A stretch of 64,000 nucleotides of DNA. Source: Chelatococcus reniformis. Its GTDB lineage: Bacteria; Pseudomonadota; Alphaproteobacteria; Rhizobiales; Beijerinckiaceae. The stretch is from assembly GCF_014640075.1 (NCBI RefSeq), contig NZ_BMGG01000001.1, positions 620,001 through 684,000 on the forward strand, read 5' to 3'. Shown piece by piece: positions 36,152 to 45,165 of this stretch (positions within the stretch are counted from its first letter, which is position 1; each line of letters opens with the position of its first letter). The position numbers and the translations under genes are program-made. The notes under the pieces are model-generated. The model saw nothing but the letters and a program-made list of their open reading frames with translations. It ran no database searches and was not told where the DNA came from.

Positions 36152-36331
36152 GGCGCGCTCCGGCAGGTGTGGACGGGGTGGCCCGTGGCTGGGAAGACCA
36201 GCCGTTCGCCGGGCCGCGGTGCACGTCCAAAATAGTGGAGCGCGTTCCGCCGGGATGTCCGCATCCAACCGGGCAATGCCCTGGGCCGCGACCTCGGCTG
36301 GCTCATCCAATCCTCCCGGCATTCTTGAATT

Positions 36332-36388
36332 ATAATGCATATAAAGGGCATTGGGCGATGTTGTGTCAATCCGGTTTTGCATTATGTT
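36332..36388. promoter_or_regulatory. Divergent bclA/boxR promoter with paired octamers (candidate BoxR operator C)
   Basis: The minus-strand bclA promoter has TTGACA (complement of 36364-36369), an 18-base spacer and TTTATA (complement of 36340-36345). ATAATGCA (36332-36339) abuts the -10 and TGCATTAT (36378-36385) lies just behind the -35; these are perfect 8-bp inverted arms. For boxR, TTGTGT (36361-36366) and TATGTT (36383-36388) are spaced 16 apart, the latter overlapping the second octamer. This fits autoregulated repression of both genes. Confidence 0.7.
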
Positions 36389-36414
36389 TCAGATCGACGG
36401 ATGGACAGGAGACG

Positions 36415-37380
36415 ATGCTGGACAAGACTCGCGATTTTGCCGACGGAGTGCCTCGGGCAGGATGCGGAGACCGGATCGGCATGGCGGAGACGGAGGAGTC
36501 GGAGGAGCGATTTCTCGCCGAGCTCGGGCAGCGCGTGCGCAACATGCGGGCCGTGCACGGCATGTCCCGCAAGACGCTCTCGAAGGTGTCCGGGCTGTCG
36601 GAGCGCTATATTGCCCAGCTCGAGAGCGGCCACGGCAATGTCTCGATCATTCTCCTGCGCCGCGTCGCCATGGCCATCGGCACCAAGCTCCAGGATCTCC
36701 TGCCGAGCGCCGACGTGTCGCCCGACTGGCCGCTCATCCGCGATCGCCTGCGGGAAGCGTCGTCCGAGCAGCTCGACCGCATCAAGAGCATCCTCTCGGA
36801 CGACGGGCAGGGGGCGGCGCCCGCGCCGCTGCGGGTGGCGCTGATCGGGCTGCGCGGCGCGGGCAAGTCGACGCTCGGGCGCATGGCCGCCGAACGGCTC
36901 GGGTGGCCCTTCGTCGAGCTCAATCGAGAGATCGAGCGCGAGAACGGGCTCTCGGTGCCAGAGATCTTCGCCCTGTACGGCCAGGAGGGATACCGGCGCA
37001 TGGAGCAGGACGCCCTGCGCAAGCTCACCCTGCGCACCGGCCCGATGGTGCTCGCCACCGGCGGCGGCATCGTGGCCGAGCCGCTCACCTTCGACCTCGT
37101 CCTGTCGTCGTTCTTCACCATCTGGCTCAAGGCGAGGCCGGACGAGCACATGGGGCGGGTGCGCCAGCAGGGCGACCTCCGGCCGATGGGCAACGATCGT
37201 TTCGCCATGGACGAGCTGCGGGCGATCCTGGCCAGCCGCGAGCCGCTCTACGCCCGGGCTCGGGCGGTGCTCGACACCTCGGGCGCCAAGCTCGAGGCGA
37301 GCGCGGAAGAGCTTACGGACCTCATCAACGCCCAGGTCGAGCGCAGCGTCGCGCCCCGCCGCACCGCGGCGCGACGCTGA
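36415..37380 (+). CDS. boxR: BoxR/BzdR-type benzoyl-CoA-responsive repressor
   Basis: A 321-residue fusion. An XRE-type HTH (about 38-95; MSRKTLSKVSGLSERYIAQLESG) is joined by a linker to a shikimate-kinase-like domain (about 139-310) with P-loop GLRGAGKST at 145-153. This architecture is specific to the BzdR/BoxR family, in which benzoyl-CoA binds the kinase-like domain and releases DNA. The ATG at 36415 has AGGAGA nine bases before it. An ATG at 36481 is a possible shorter start. It is divergent from bclA, with octamer sites between them. Confidence 0.94.
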   Translation: MLDKTRDFADGVPRAGCGDRIGMAETEESEERFLAELGQRVRNMRAVHGMSRKTLSKVSGLSERYIAQLESGHGNVSIILLRRVAMAIGTKLQDLLPSADVSPDWPLIRDRLREASSEQLDRIKSILSDDGQGAAPAPLRVALIGLRGAGKSTLGRMAAERLGWPFVELNREIERENGLSVPEIFALYGQEGYRRMEQDALRKLTLRTGPMVLATGGGIVAEPLTFDLVLSSFFTIWLKARPDEHMGRVRQQGDLRPMGNDRFAMDELRAILASREPLYARARAVLDTSGAKLEASAEELTDLINAQVERSVAPRRTAARR

Positions 37381-37473
37381 CGCCGCAGCGGCAGCGCATG
37401 TCGCCACCAATGCCCTTCGCCGGCGTGCGCCGCGGCCCTACATGAGTTGCGGCAACCGGAGGAGACAGCTGCC

Positions 37474-37854
37474 ATGACCTACAAGCCCGAAGGGCATTCC
37501 GACATTTCGATCTACATGGTCGCCAGCGATGCCAAGGCGGTGCTGGCCTTTGCCGCCCAGGTGTTCGGCGCCACCGAGCTGATGCGGATCGAGCACCCCG
37601 ACGGGGCGATCCGGCATGCGGAGTTCCGCATCGGCGACAGCGTGGTGATGGTGGCGCAGGGCAACGACACCTACACGCCGTTCCCGGTCTGGCTGCACCT
37701 CTACGTGCCCGATGTCGATGCCACCTTCCGGGCAGCGCTCGCGGCCGGCGCCGAGCCCGTGCAGGAGCCGGCGCAGAAGGACGATCCCGACCGCCGCGGC
37801 GGCGTGAAGGATCCCGCCGGCAACACCTGGTGGATCGCCACGAGCAGCGGCTGA
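37474..37854 (+). CDS. VOC/glyoxalase-fold protein, PhnB-like
   Basis: A 126-residue single-domain vicinal-oxygen-chelate protein. The pattern DISIYMVASDAKAVLAFAAQVFGA, an internal HAEFRIGD and the C-terminal DPAGNTWWIAT fit the PhnB/YdcE-type subgroup. That subgroup is often annotated as a glyoxalase or bleomycin-resistance-like protein. GGAGGAGACAG precedes the ATG at 37474. No substrate can be assigned. It follows boxR by 93 bp on the same strand but shows no clear link to benzoate metabolism. Confidence 0.82.
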   Translation: MTYKPEGHSDISIYMVASDAKAVLAFAAQVFGATELMRIEHPDGAIRHAEFRIGDSVVMVAQGNDTYTPFPVWLHLYVPDVDATFRAALAAGAEPVQEPAQKDDPDRRGGVKDPAGNTWWIATSSG

Positions 37855-37975
37855 CGAGGGTGCGCACGAGCAGCTATTTACCTTGGTCGGCGGCGTGACA
37901 TAAACACGAGCGAGGCTGTTGCGCGTTGTCGATCGCCCGGGGGCGAGCGCGTGGCGGACCAGGGATCAGGCGCGG

Positions 37976-40213
37976 ATGAGCGGTCCAGCGGCGCGGCGAT
38001 ATCTTGCGGCACCCCGAAGCCATCGCCGGCCCGCCGCGGGCCCGTGGTTTGTCCTTCTGCTTGTGCTTCTGCTCCATTCCGTCCCGGTTGGCGCCGCCGA
38101 GCCGCCGCCAGGAATGTCGCGTCAGCAGTTCGATCAATTGGTGGCGGAGGTCAGCGAGACGGTCGCGCGCACGCTGACTGAGCGCGGTTTCGGCCCCAAG
38201 GCCCCGCCGGAAGCCACAGCGCTTGCCCACGGCGACGGCACGGAGCGCCTCGTCGCCCAGCGCGCGGCCGAGGTGGTCAACCGCCTTCCGGCGGTGATCG
38301 GCGCCGTGCCGGCTCTACCGGCGCAGACCCTGCGGATCCTCGACCGCCTGGACCGTACGGCCGCCGGCGGTCGCTCGGCGGTGTCGTTCCTGGCCTGGCT
38401 CGGCGTCGCCTGCGGCGGTCTGGCGGCCGTCGGCCTCGGCCTGCGCCATGGGTCCAGATCGATGCGCCGGCAGTTGCTGGAGCCTGGCGAAGGTCCGGCA
38501 CCGCTGGCGCGCGTGGCCCTCCTCGCGGCCTTGGATCTGCTGGCTCTGGCCCTGTTCTGGCTGGTCACGCACATCGTGCTCGGCGCCCTGTTCGCTGGCG
38601 CCGGGGCCCAGACCATGGTCGCGGTGCTGGTGCTCGACGGGATGGCCATTGTCGCATCGACCATCTGCCTGCTGGCCATCTGCGTGCGGCCGCAAGACCC
38701 GGCGGCGCGGATCGCACCGGTGTCCGATGCGGACGCGGTGCGCCTGCGCCACGACATCGTGCTCGCCGTCGCGCTGGTGACCGCGAGCCGCGCGTGGATT
38801 GCCATCCTGGTGCCGTCCGTCGTGGTCCAGGCCGGCCTCCTGGTGAACGCCTTCGTGGTGCCCGGATGCTATGCCGTGGTCGCGCTCCACGCCCGGCACG
38901 CGTTCGGCGCCTGGCTGGCCGGTCTCGCCGAGAGCGCCGCCCCGGCGCGGGCCGCCGCAACGCCGCCCTGCACGCGTCTCTGGCTGGCGATCACCATGCC
39001 GGTGATCGCGATCCTCGCCCTGACGCGCATCTACGGGGCGCTGTCCGGCCGACCGGAGATCCCCGTCGGCACGATCACCACGGTCGCGACGCTGCTGGGC
39101 GTGCTGCTCGGCGAGACGCTGGTCCGTTATGTCGCACGCCATCCGGCGGCAGCGAACGGGCGCAGCCTGCTCGGCCGGCTGCTGCGGCCTGCGGCCCGCC
39201 TGGCTCGCATGGCGATGCTGCTCGTCACCCTGTTCATTCTCGCGCATGTGTGGCTGGTCGACGTGGCCGGGCTGGTGGCCGCCGCCGAGTGGCCGGCGGC
39301 AAGCCGCACCTGGTCCCGGGCGGCACTCATCCTGATGGTCGCGCTCGCCGCCTGGGAAGCGGTGAAGCTCTTCACCGACAAGCACGTGACCAAGCCCGGC
39401 GGCCTGCCTGTCGACGAAGACGCCGACGCCGGCAAGAGCGCTTCGCGCCTGGCGACGATGATGCCGCTGCTGCGCATGGCCGTCGCCATCGTGATCGCCG
39501 CCATCGCGCTGCTCGTCGCCCTGTCGGATCTCGGCGTGAACATCACGCCGCTCCTGGCCGGCGCCTCCGTGTTCGGCCTCGCGCTGTCGTTCGGCAGCCA
39601 GACCCTGGTGCGCGACGTGGTTTCGGGCATCTTCTACCTGGCCGACGACGCCTTCCGCGTGGGCGAGTACATCGACTGCGGCAAGGCCAAGGGTACGGTC
39701 GAGGGCTTCACGCTGCGCTCGATCCGGCTGCGCCACCAGAACGGCCAGGTGCATACCATTCCGTTCGGCCAGCTCGGCCAGATCACCAATTTCAGCCGCG
39801 ATTGGACGACCGTGAAATTCAATCTGCGCTTCGCCCGCGACACGGACCTCGAGAAGCTGCGCAAGCTCGTCAAGAGGATCGGCCAGGAGATGCTGGAGGA
39901 TCCGGAGCTGAAGGACGAGTTCCTCGATCCCCTGAAGATGCAGGGCGTGGCCGACATCGCCGACAACGCTCTGATCGTGCGCTTCAAGTTCACGGTGCGG
40001 CCGAGCAAGCCGAGCTTCGTGCAGCGGCAGGCGGTCCGGCGCATGGTGACGGCGTTCGCCGCCGGCGGCATCGAATTCGCCAACGCGACCGTGGCGGTGC
40101 ACACCATCGGCGGCCCGAACGGCGCCCAGGCGGGCGCCGCGGCCCAGAGCATGCTGAGCCGCGTCCAGGCGGAAGCGGCTGCCTCCGCCGCCGGCGAAGC
40201 GGCCCGTGCGTGA
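37976..40213 (+). CDS. Large MscS-family mechanosensitive channel
   Basis: A 745-residue protein. A signal peptide or first membrane anchor (about 22-42, ending VGAAE) precedes a periplasmic helical segment. Multiple hydrophobic helices follow (about 135-500), then the conserved MscS core near residues 515-720. The TM3 pore helix and beta domain are recognisable (ASVFGLALSFGSQTLVRDVVSG, then FRVGEYIDCGKAKGTVEGF). The C-terminal 30 residues are Ala-rich. It gates solute release on hypo-osmotic shock. The ATG at 37976 lies just before the signal; earlier codons lack a ribosome site. Confidence 0.88.
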   Translation: MSGPAARRYLAAPRSHRRPAAGPWFVLLLVLLLHSVPVGAAEPPPGMSRQQFDQLVAEVSETVARTLTERGFGPKAPPEATALAHGDGTERLVAQRAAEVVNRLPAVIGAVPALPAQTLRILDRLDRTAAGGRSAVSFLAWLGVACGGLAAVGLGLRHGSRSMRRQLLEPGEGPAPLARVALLAALDLLALALFWLVTHIVLGALFAGAGAQTMVAVLVLDGMAIVASTICLLAICVRPQDPAARIAPVSDADAVRLRHDIVLAVALVTASRAWIAILVPSVVVQAGLLVNAFVVPGCYAVVALHARHAFGAWLAGLAESAAPARAAATPPCTRLWLAITMPVIAILALTRIYGALSGRPEIPVGTITTVATLLGVLLGETLVRYVARHPAAANGRSLLGRLLRPAARLARMAMLLVTLFILAHVWLVDVAGLVAAAEWPAASRTWSRAALILMVALAAWEAVKLFTDKHVTKPGGLPVDEDADAGKSASRLATMMPLLRMAVAIVIAAIALLVALSDLGVNITPLLAGASVFGLALSFGSQTLVRDVVSGIFYLADDAFRVGEYIDCGKAKGTVEGFTLRSIRLRHQNGQVHTIPFGQLGQITNFSRDWTTVKFNLRFARDTDLEKLRKLVKRIGQEMLEDPELKDEFLDPLKMQGVADIADNALIVRFKFTVRPSKPSFVQRQAVRRMVTAFAAGGIEFANATVAVHTIGGPNGAQAGAAAQSMLSRVQAEAAASAAGEAARA

Positions 40214-40246
40214 AGCCGCCGCGGTCGGCGATCGGCTATGCCCTCG

Positions 40247-41026
40247 TCACAGGGCGTAGCCGCCGTCGACCATCAGGCTCTGGCCGGTGATATAGCCGGC
40301 GGCGTCCGAGGCGAGGAAGTCGACCGCGTTGGCGATGTCCTGCGCCGCGCCGAGCCGGCGCAGGGCCACCGCCTTGCGCGTCGCCTCGAAGAAGGCCTCG
40401 TCGAAATCACCGGTCGCCACCAGCTGGTGGTACATGCCGTCGGTGATCACGCCGACGCCGACGAAGTTGGCGCGCACGCCGAAGCGCCCCTCCTCCGCCG
40501 CCACGGCGCGGATCACCGCCTCGATCGCCGCCTTGGGCGCGGCCGACAGCACGTCCTTCACCGCATAGCGGCGGATCGCCGGCGTGCCCAGGGCGATCGC
40601 CGTGCCCTTGTGGCGGCGCAACTCGCCCAGCGCGGCATGGATGAAATTGTAGGCGCCGAACACGTCGGTCGCCACCGTCCGCTCGAACAGCGCCGGCTCC
40701 AGCCGGCTGACGTGGCGCATGTCGATGTAGGGCCCGGCCGCATAGACGGCCGTGTGGATGCCGCCCATGGCGGCCACGCCGGCGGCGATCGCCGCCGCCA
40801 CGGCCGCCCCGTCGCGCAGGTCGAGCTGCAGCGCCAGCGCCCGGCGGCCGAGCGCGCGCACCTCGTCGGCTGCCGCTTCGCCGGCCTCTCGATTCCTGTT
40901 GTAGGTCAGCACCACGTCGGCGCCGCCGGCGGCCAACGTCCGGCAGATGGCGCGGCCGATGCCTCCCGATCCGCCGGCGACGATGGCCGCGCCCTCGGTG
41001 TAGCGGGCCGCCTTGGCTTCGCTCAT
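40247..41026 (-). CDS. SDR-family protein with an altered active site
   Basis: A 259-residue Rossmann protein of the short-chain dehydrogenase family. The cofactor motif GGSGGIGRA is near residues 18-26, and GQSLMVDGGYAL closes the protein. In the active-site helix the usual Y-x-x-x-K reads S-A-A-P-K (VLSAAPKAAIEAV), so the catalytic Tyr is Ser. The PG of the usual N-x-V-x-PG is also lost (NFVGVGVIT). It may be a non-canonical reductase, or a binding protein without redox activity. GGGAGGAAGCG supports the start at 41026. Confidence 0.8.
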   Translation of the reverse strand: MSEAKAARYTEGAAIVAGGSGGIGRAICRTLAAGGADVVLTYNRNREAGEAAADEVRALGRRALALQLDLRDGAAVAAAIAAGVAAMGGIHTAVYAAGPYIDMRHVSRLEPALFERTVATDVFGAYNFIHAALGELRRHKGTAIALGTPAIRRYAVKDVLSAAPKAAIEAVIRAVAAEEGRFGVRANFVGVGVITDGMYHQLVATGDFDEAFFEATRKAVALRRLGAAQDIANAVDFLASDAAGYITGQSLMVDGGYAL

Positions 41027-41055
41027 CGCTTCCTCCCTGCTGCCAGCCGCCAATG

Positions 41056-41070
41056 GGATGAACATCATCC
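41056..41070. promoter_or_regulatory. Palindrome in the SDR/esterase divergent region
   Basis: GGATGA-ACA-TCATCC is a perfect 6-3-6 inverted repeat, 29 bp upstream of the SDR start, in the 216-bp divergent gap before the esterase gene. It is a plausible operator, but no cognate regulator is adjacent. Confidence 0.35.
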
Positions 41071-41242
41071 GACGGCAACGCCCGCGAACGCGGCGGCGGG
41101 CGTCGCCGCCGCGCCGTCCGCTACCATGCGGCGATGCGGCCGGCCCCTGCGTATCTTGAGGGGGGCCTTTCGCGCTCCGACCGTCTACCTTACGGCGGGA
41201 GCGCGCCGGCGCGAACGACGCCGGCCGCGTGCGGGGGACGCC

Positions 41243-42145
41243 ATGACCGAGACGACGACGCCAGATCGCGAGCTTGCCGACCTGCTTGCCCTCTTTGCCA
41301 ATCGGCCGCCGGCCCAGGCGACCCCGCTCGCCGAGCTCAGGAGCCGGATGGACCGCTTCCCCGAGCTCTTTCCGAGCGGCTTCGATGCGGCAATCGGCGA
41401 GACCACGCTCGGCGGCGTCGCGGCGGAACGCGTGAGCGCCGGAGAGGCAGCCACCGTGCTCTATCTGCACGGCGGCGGCTACGTCATCGGCTCGCCCAAG
41501 TCGCACCGCCACCTGGCCGAACGGCTCGCCGTGCTGCTCACCGGCACGGTCTGGAACCTGGGCTACCGGCTGGCGCCCGAGGCGCCCTACCCGGCCGCAC
41601 TCGACGACGCGCTGGCCGCCTACGAAGCCCTGACGGCGCAGTCTCCCGGCCCGGTCGCGGTCGCCGGCGACTCCGCCGGCGGCGGCCTGGCGCTCGCCCT
41701 TGCCATGGCGGCGCGCGACCGCGGGCTGCCGCCGCCGAGCTGTGTCGTCGCCCTCAGCCCCTGGGTCACGCTGCGCTCCGACGGGCGCACCTTCGACACC
41801 CTGGCGCATGTCGACCCGCTGCTGTCGAAGGCGACGGCGGACTTCTTCGCAGACCACTACGCGCCGGCCGAGCGCCGCGACGAGCCTTATGTCTCGCCCT
41901 TGCGCGGCGAGCTCGCGGGCCTGCCCTCCATGCTGATCCAGGTGGGCGCCGACGAGGTCTTTCGCGGCGACGTCGAGGATTTTGCCGCGCGCCTGCGCGA
42001 GGCGGGCGTGAGCACCGAGCTCGAGGTCTGGGACGGCGTGTTCCACGTCTGGCAGCTGTACTGGCCGATCCTGCGCAAGGGCGACGAGGCGCTGGCGGCG
42101 GTGGCCGCCTTCGTCGCCCGCCACGGCGGGACAACGCACGGCTGA
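41243..42145 (+). CDS. HSL-family alpha/beta hydrolase (carboxylesterase type)
   Basis: A 300-residue esterase. The oxyanion motif HGGG is at 76-79, nucleophile Ser144 in GDSAGGG, the acid is probably the Asp in VGADEVFRGD, and His is in GVFHVWQLY. This is the hormone-sensitive-lipase (bacterial family IV) pattern. ATG at 41243 follows GGGGGACGCC. It is divergent from the SDR gene. Short acyl esters are the usual substrates; the natural one is unknown. A separate 730-residue glucosidase-like gene starts 104 bp later. Confidence 0.88.
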   Translation: MTETTTPDRELADLLALFANRPPAQATPLAELRSRMDRFPELFPSGFDAAIGETTLGGVAAERVSAGEAATVLYLHGGGYVIGSPKSHRHLAERLAVLLTGTVWNLGYRLAPEAPYPAALDDALAAYEALTAQSPGPVAVAGDSAGGGLALALAMAARDRGLPPPSCVVALSPWVTLRSDGRTFDTLAHVDPLLSKATADFFADHYAPAERRDEPYVSPLRGELAGLPSMLIQVGADEVFRGDVEDFAARLREAGVSTELEVWDGVFHVWQLYWPILRKGDEALAAVAAFVARHGGTTHG

Positions 42146-42249
42146 GGACGGCCCGAGGGGCGATTGCTCCTCGATGCGCCCCCGGGGTTACAGCGAATCA
42201 CCCTTCGGCGTTAAGTTCGGCGCCTCGCGACAGCCCTGGGGGTCGATCG

Positions 42250-44442
42250 ATGCAGCCATCCGGCACCGATGCCATGTTCGACGCGGCGCCTGCCGCGCCC
42301 TTCGTCATCCCGGCTTCCACCTCCCTGCAGGAACGGCGGCCGCTGACGCTGAAGCACGGCGACAGCTTCGCCCTGTTCGACCACAACGGCGACGCCCTGT
42401 CGGGGCCGGGCAGCCCCGAAGGCATCTTCCATTTCGATACGCGTCACCTCTCCCACCTGTACCTGACGCTCGACGGCGCGCGGCCGATGCTGCTCAGCTC
42501 CACCGTGCGCGACGACAATGCCGCGATCACCTGCGATCTCACCAATCCCGACATCGAGGACGGCGCCGGCACGCTCACGCTCGAGCACGATCTCATTCAT
42601 CTGCGTCGATCCCGCTTCCTGTGGCGGGCGGCCTGCTTCGAGCGCCTGGTGGTGCGCAACTTCGATACGCAGCCGCGGCAAGCGACGATCACCATCGCCT
42701 TCGCGGCCGACTTCGCGGACCTGTTCGAGGTGCGCGGCGCGCGGCGGGAGCGACGCGGCACCCTGCACCGGCCGGAGGTGGAGACCCAGCGGGTGGTGCT
42801 CGCCTACACCGGGCTCGACGACAGGCGCCGGGCCACCACGCTCGCGTTCGATCCGGCCCCATCGCGCCTGACCGGGAGCGAGGCGACGTTCGTGCTGGAC
42901 GTGGCACCGGGCGAGCCGGTGTCGCTGTTCGTCGAGGCCAATTGCGCCGTGGAAGGCGACAACCAGCCGCCGCGGCGCGCCTTCTTCAGCGCGTTGCGCG
43001 AGTCCCGCCGCAGCCTGCGCGCCGCGGCCGCGCGCGGCGCCGCCGTCACCAGCTCGAACGACATCTTCAACGAGGCACTCAGGCGCAGCGTCTCCGACCT
43101 CACCATGCTGATCACCGACACGCCGGAAGGGCCCTACCCCTACGCCGGCATTCCCTGGTTCAGCACCGTGTTCGGGCGCGACGCACTGCTCACCGCCCTC
43201 TCGACGCTCTGGCTCGACCCGGCGATCGCGCTGGGCGTGCTGCGCCACCTCGCCGCCAACCAGGCCACCGCCTTCGACGCCGCGGCCGACGCAGAACCGG
43301 GCAAGATCCTGCACGAGGTGCGGCGCGGCGAGATGGCGGAACTCGGCGAAGTGCCGTTCCGACGCTACTACGGCAGCATCGATTCGACGCCGCTGTTCAT
43401 CCTGCTGGCTGGGGCCTACCTGGATCGCACCGGCGACATCGCGGCGGTGCGCGAGCTGTGGCCGAACATCGAGGCGGCGCTCGGCTGGATCGACACCTCG
43501 GGAGACCGCGACGGCGACGGCTTCGTCGAATACGGCCGACAGACGGAGGACGGCCTCATCAACCAGGGATGGAAGGACAGCCACGATTCCGTCTTCCATG
43601 CCGACGGCACGCTGGCGCAGGGGCCGATCGCCCTCGCCGAAGTGCAGGCCTACGTCTACGGCGCCTGGCGGGCGGCGGCGTCGATCGCAGCGCAGATCGG
43701 CAATGCCGCCTATGCGGCCGTCCTTACCGAGCGGGCGGCCCGGCTGCGCGAGCAGTTCGATGCGCGGTTCTTCGATCCGGCGCTCGGCACCTATGTGCTC
43801 GCCCTCGACGGCGCCAAGCGGCCGTGCCGCGTGCGCGCCTCCAACGCGGGGCACGTGCTCGCCACCGGGCTCGCCCTGCCCGAGCGCGCCCAGGCGGTGG
43901 TCGAGACGCTGATGGCGCGGTCCTCGTTCTGCGGCTGGGGCGTGCGCACGGTGGCGGCGACCGAGGCCCGCTACAACCCGATGAGCTACCACAACGGCTC
44001 TGTCTGGCCGCACGACAACGCCCTCATCGCCGCAGGCTTCGCCCGTTACGGCTTCCGGCGCGAGGCGGCTCGCATTCTCGAAGGGCTGTTCGACGCCTCC
44101 ACCTACATCGACTTGCGGCGTCTGCCGGAGCTGCTGTGCGGCTTTCCCCGCCAGCGCAACCAGGGCCCGACATTCTATCCGGTCGCCTGCAGCCCGCAGG
44201 CCTGGGCGGCGGTGGCGCCACTCTCCGTGCTGCAATCGTGCCTCGGCCTCAGCTTCACGCCGGAGGCAGGGCGGATCGCCTTCGACCAGCCGGTGTTGCC
44301 GGCCTTCCTCGACCGCGTCGTGCTGCGCCGGCTATCGATCGGTGAGGGCACCGCCGACGTGGAGCTGCGCCGCTCCGGCGCGCAGGTGATCGTCGACGTC
44401 CTCGACCGCAGCGGCCCCGTCCACGTCCTGACGACGAGCTAG
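42250..44442 (+). CDS. Amylo-alpha-1,6-glucosidase-like glycogen debranching enzyme
   Basis: A 730-residue protein. The N-terminal half (about 25-280) is a beta-rich glycogen-debranching N-terminal domain, with the FHFDTRHLSHLYLTLDG segment. The C-terminal half is an (alpha/alpha)6 glucosidase domain with PWFSTVFGRDALLTAL and NQGWKDSHDSVFHADG, typical for the group. These enzymes hydrolyse alpha-1,6 or related glucosidic bonds. There is no signal peptide, so it acts in the cytoplasm. An internal ATG eight codons in (42274) is an alternative start. No glycogen synthesis genes are adjacent. Confidence 0.83.
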   Translation: MQPSGTDAMFDAAPAAPFVIPASTSLQERRPLTLKHGDSFALFDHNGDALSGPGSPEGIFHFDTRHLSHLYLTLDGARPMLLSSTVRDDNAAITCDLTNPDIEDGAGTLTLEHDLIHLRRSRFLWRAACFERLVVRNFDTQPRQATITIAFAADFADLFEVRGARRERRGTLHRPEVETQRVVLAYTGLDDRRRATTLAFDPAPSRLTGSEATFVLDVAPGEPVSLFVEANCAVEGDNQPPRRAFFSALRESRRSLRAAAARGAAVTSSNDIFNEALRRSVSDLTMLITDTPEGPYPYAGIPWFSTVFGRDALLTALSTLWLDPAIALGVLRHLAANQATAFDAAADAEPGKILHEVRRGEMAELGEVPFRRYYGSIDSTPLFILLAGAYLDRTGDIAAVRELWPNIEAALGWIDTSGDRDGDGFVEYGRQTEDGLINQGWKDSHDSVFHADGTLAQGPIALAEVQAYVYGAWRAAASIAAQIGNAAYAAVLTERAARLREQFDARFFDPALGTYVLALDGAKRPCRVRASNAGHVLATGLALPERAQAVVETLMARSSFCGWGVRTVAATEARYNPMSYHNGSVWPHDNALIAAGFARYGFRREAARILEGLFDASTYIDLRRLPELLCGFPRQRNQGPTFYPVACSPQAWAAVAPLSVLQSCLGLSFTPEAGRIAFDQPVLPAFLDRVVLRRLSIGEGTADVELRRSGAQVIVDVLDRSGPVHVLTTS

Positions 44443-44567
44443 GGTCGTTGCGTCGACGTCGCACTCTTCCGGGAGCGTCGCGGAGGGACTGGCGGGGGGC
44501 GCTTCAGCTGCTGCGACGCTACGAAATGCGGTATGCCGAAGCCTACGCTCTCCTTGGAAATCCGTAG

Positions 44568-44945
44568 ATGGTGCCCATGCCCGTCACCAGGGCACGCACA
44601 TTGCGCCGTCAGATGACACCCGCCGAGCGCAAGCTCTGGCACCATCTTAAGCGCATACCCTTGGCGCATTCGCATTTTCGCCGCCAGGCGCCGATCGGGC
44701 GCTTCGTCGTCGATTTCGTATGCCACGAAGCGAAACTCGTGGTGGACCTCGACGGAGGCCATCATGAGACCGCTGCCCAAGCGGGGCACGACGTCAGCCG
44801 GACCATGGCCCTGAAAGCGGATGGCTATCGCGTGCTGCAATTCTGGAATCGCGAGGTGTTGCAGGGCATCGAGTCGTTCTCCACACGATCGTGGCGGCCC
44901 TCGATGACCGAAGCTTCGCGTGCGAAGCGTTGCGGGGGCGAGTGA
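44568..44945 (+). CDS. DUF559 (Vsr-like PD-(D/E)xK) protein with a 3' frameshift
   Basis: A 125-residue protein of the DUF559 endonuclease-like family. MTPAERKLWHHLK and FRRQAPIGRFVVDFVCHEAKLVVDLDGGHH cover the conserved nuclease core, including the D-x-D/E-x-K-like strand. From about base 44873 the expected C-terminus is in the +1 frame: it would read VLHTIVAALDDRSFACEALRG rather than SFSTRSWRPSM. So one base is likely missing near 44873-44877. The core is intact, so the product may still fold. The start may also be at 44577. Confidence 0.62.
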   Translation: MVPMPVTRARTLRRQMTPAERKLWHHLKRIPLAHSHFRRQAPIGRFVVDFVCHEAKLVVDLDGGHHETAAQAGHDVSRTMALKADGYRVLQFWNREVLQGIESFSTRSWRPSMTEASRAKRCGGE

Positions 44946-45165
44946 CGCCGCATTCGGTTCGCGGAGCACGGCCGCTATCGCCGAGGCGGCGCCAGCTAAC
45001 CCCCGAGCGCCGCCGGGAGCGCTTTGCGCTCGCGCGCCGCCGTGCGACTCACTAGAACGCGTTCAGATCCGCCGGCCGGGGCGCTCCTCGCTGACCCGGG
45101 GGCTGGCCCGCCAAACAGTGGCCGGGCATCCCGCCCCGGACGGCAGCGCGACAGGGAGAGACAGC

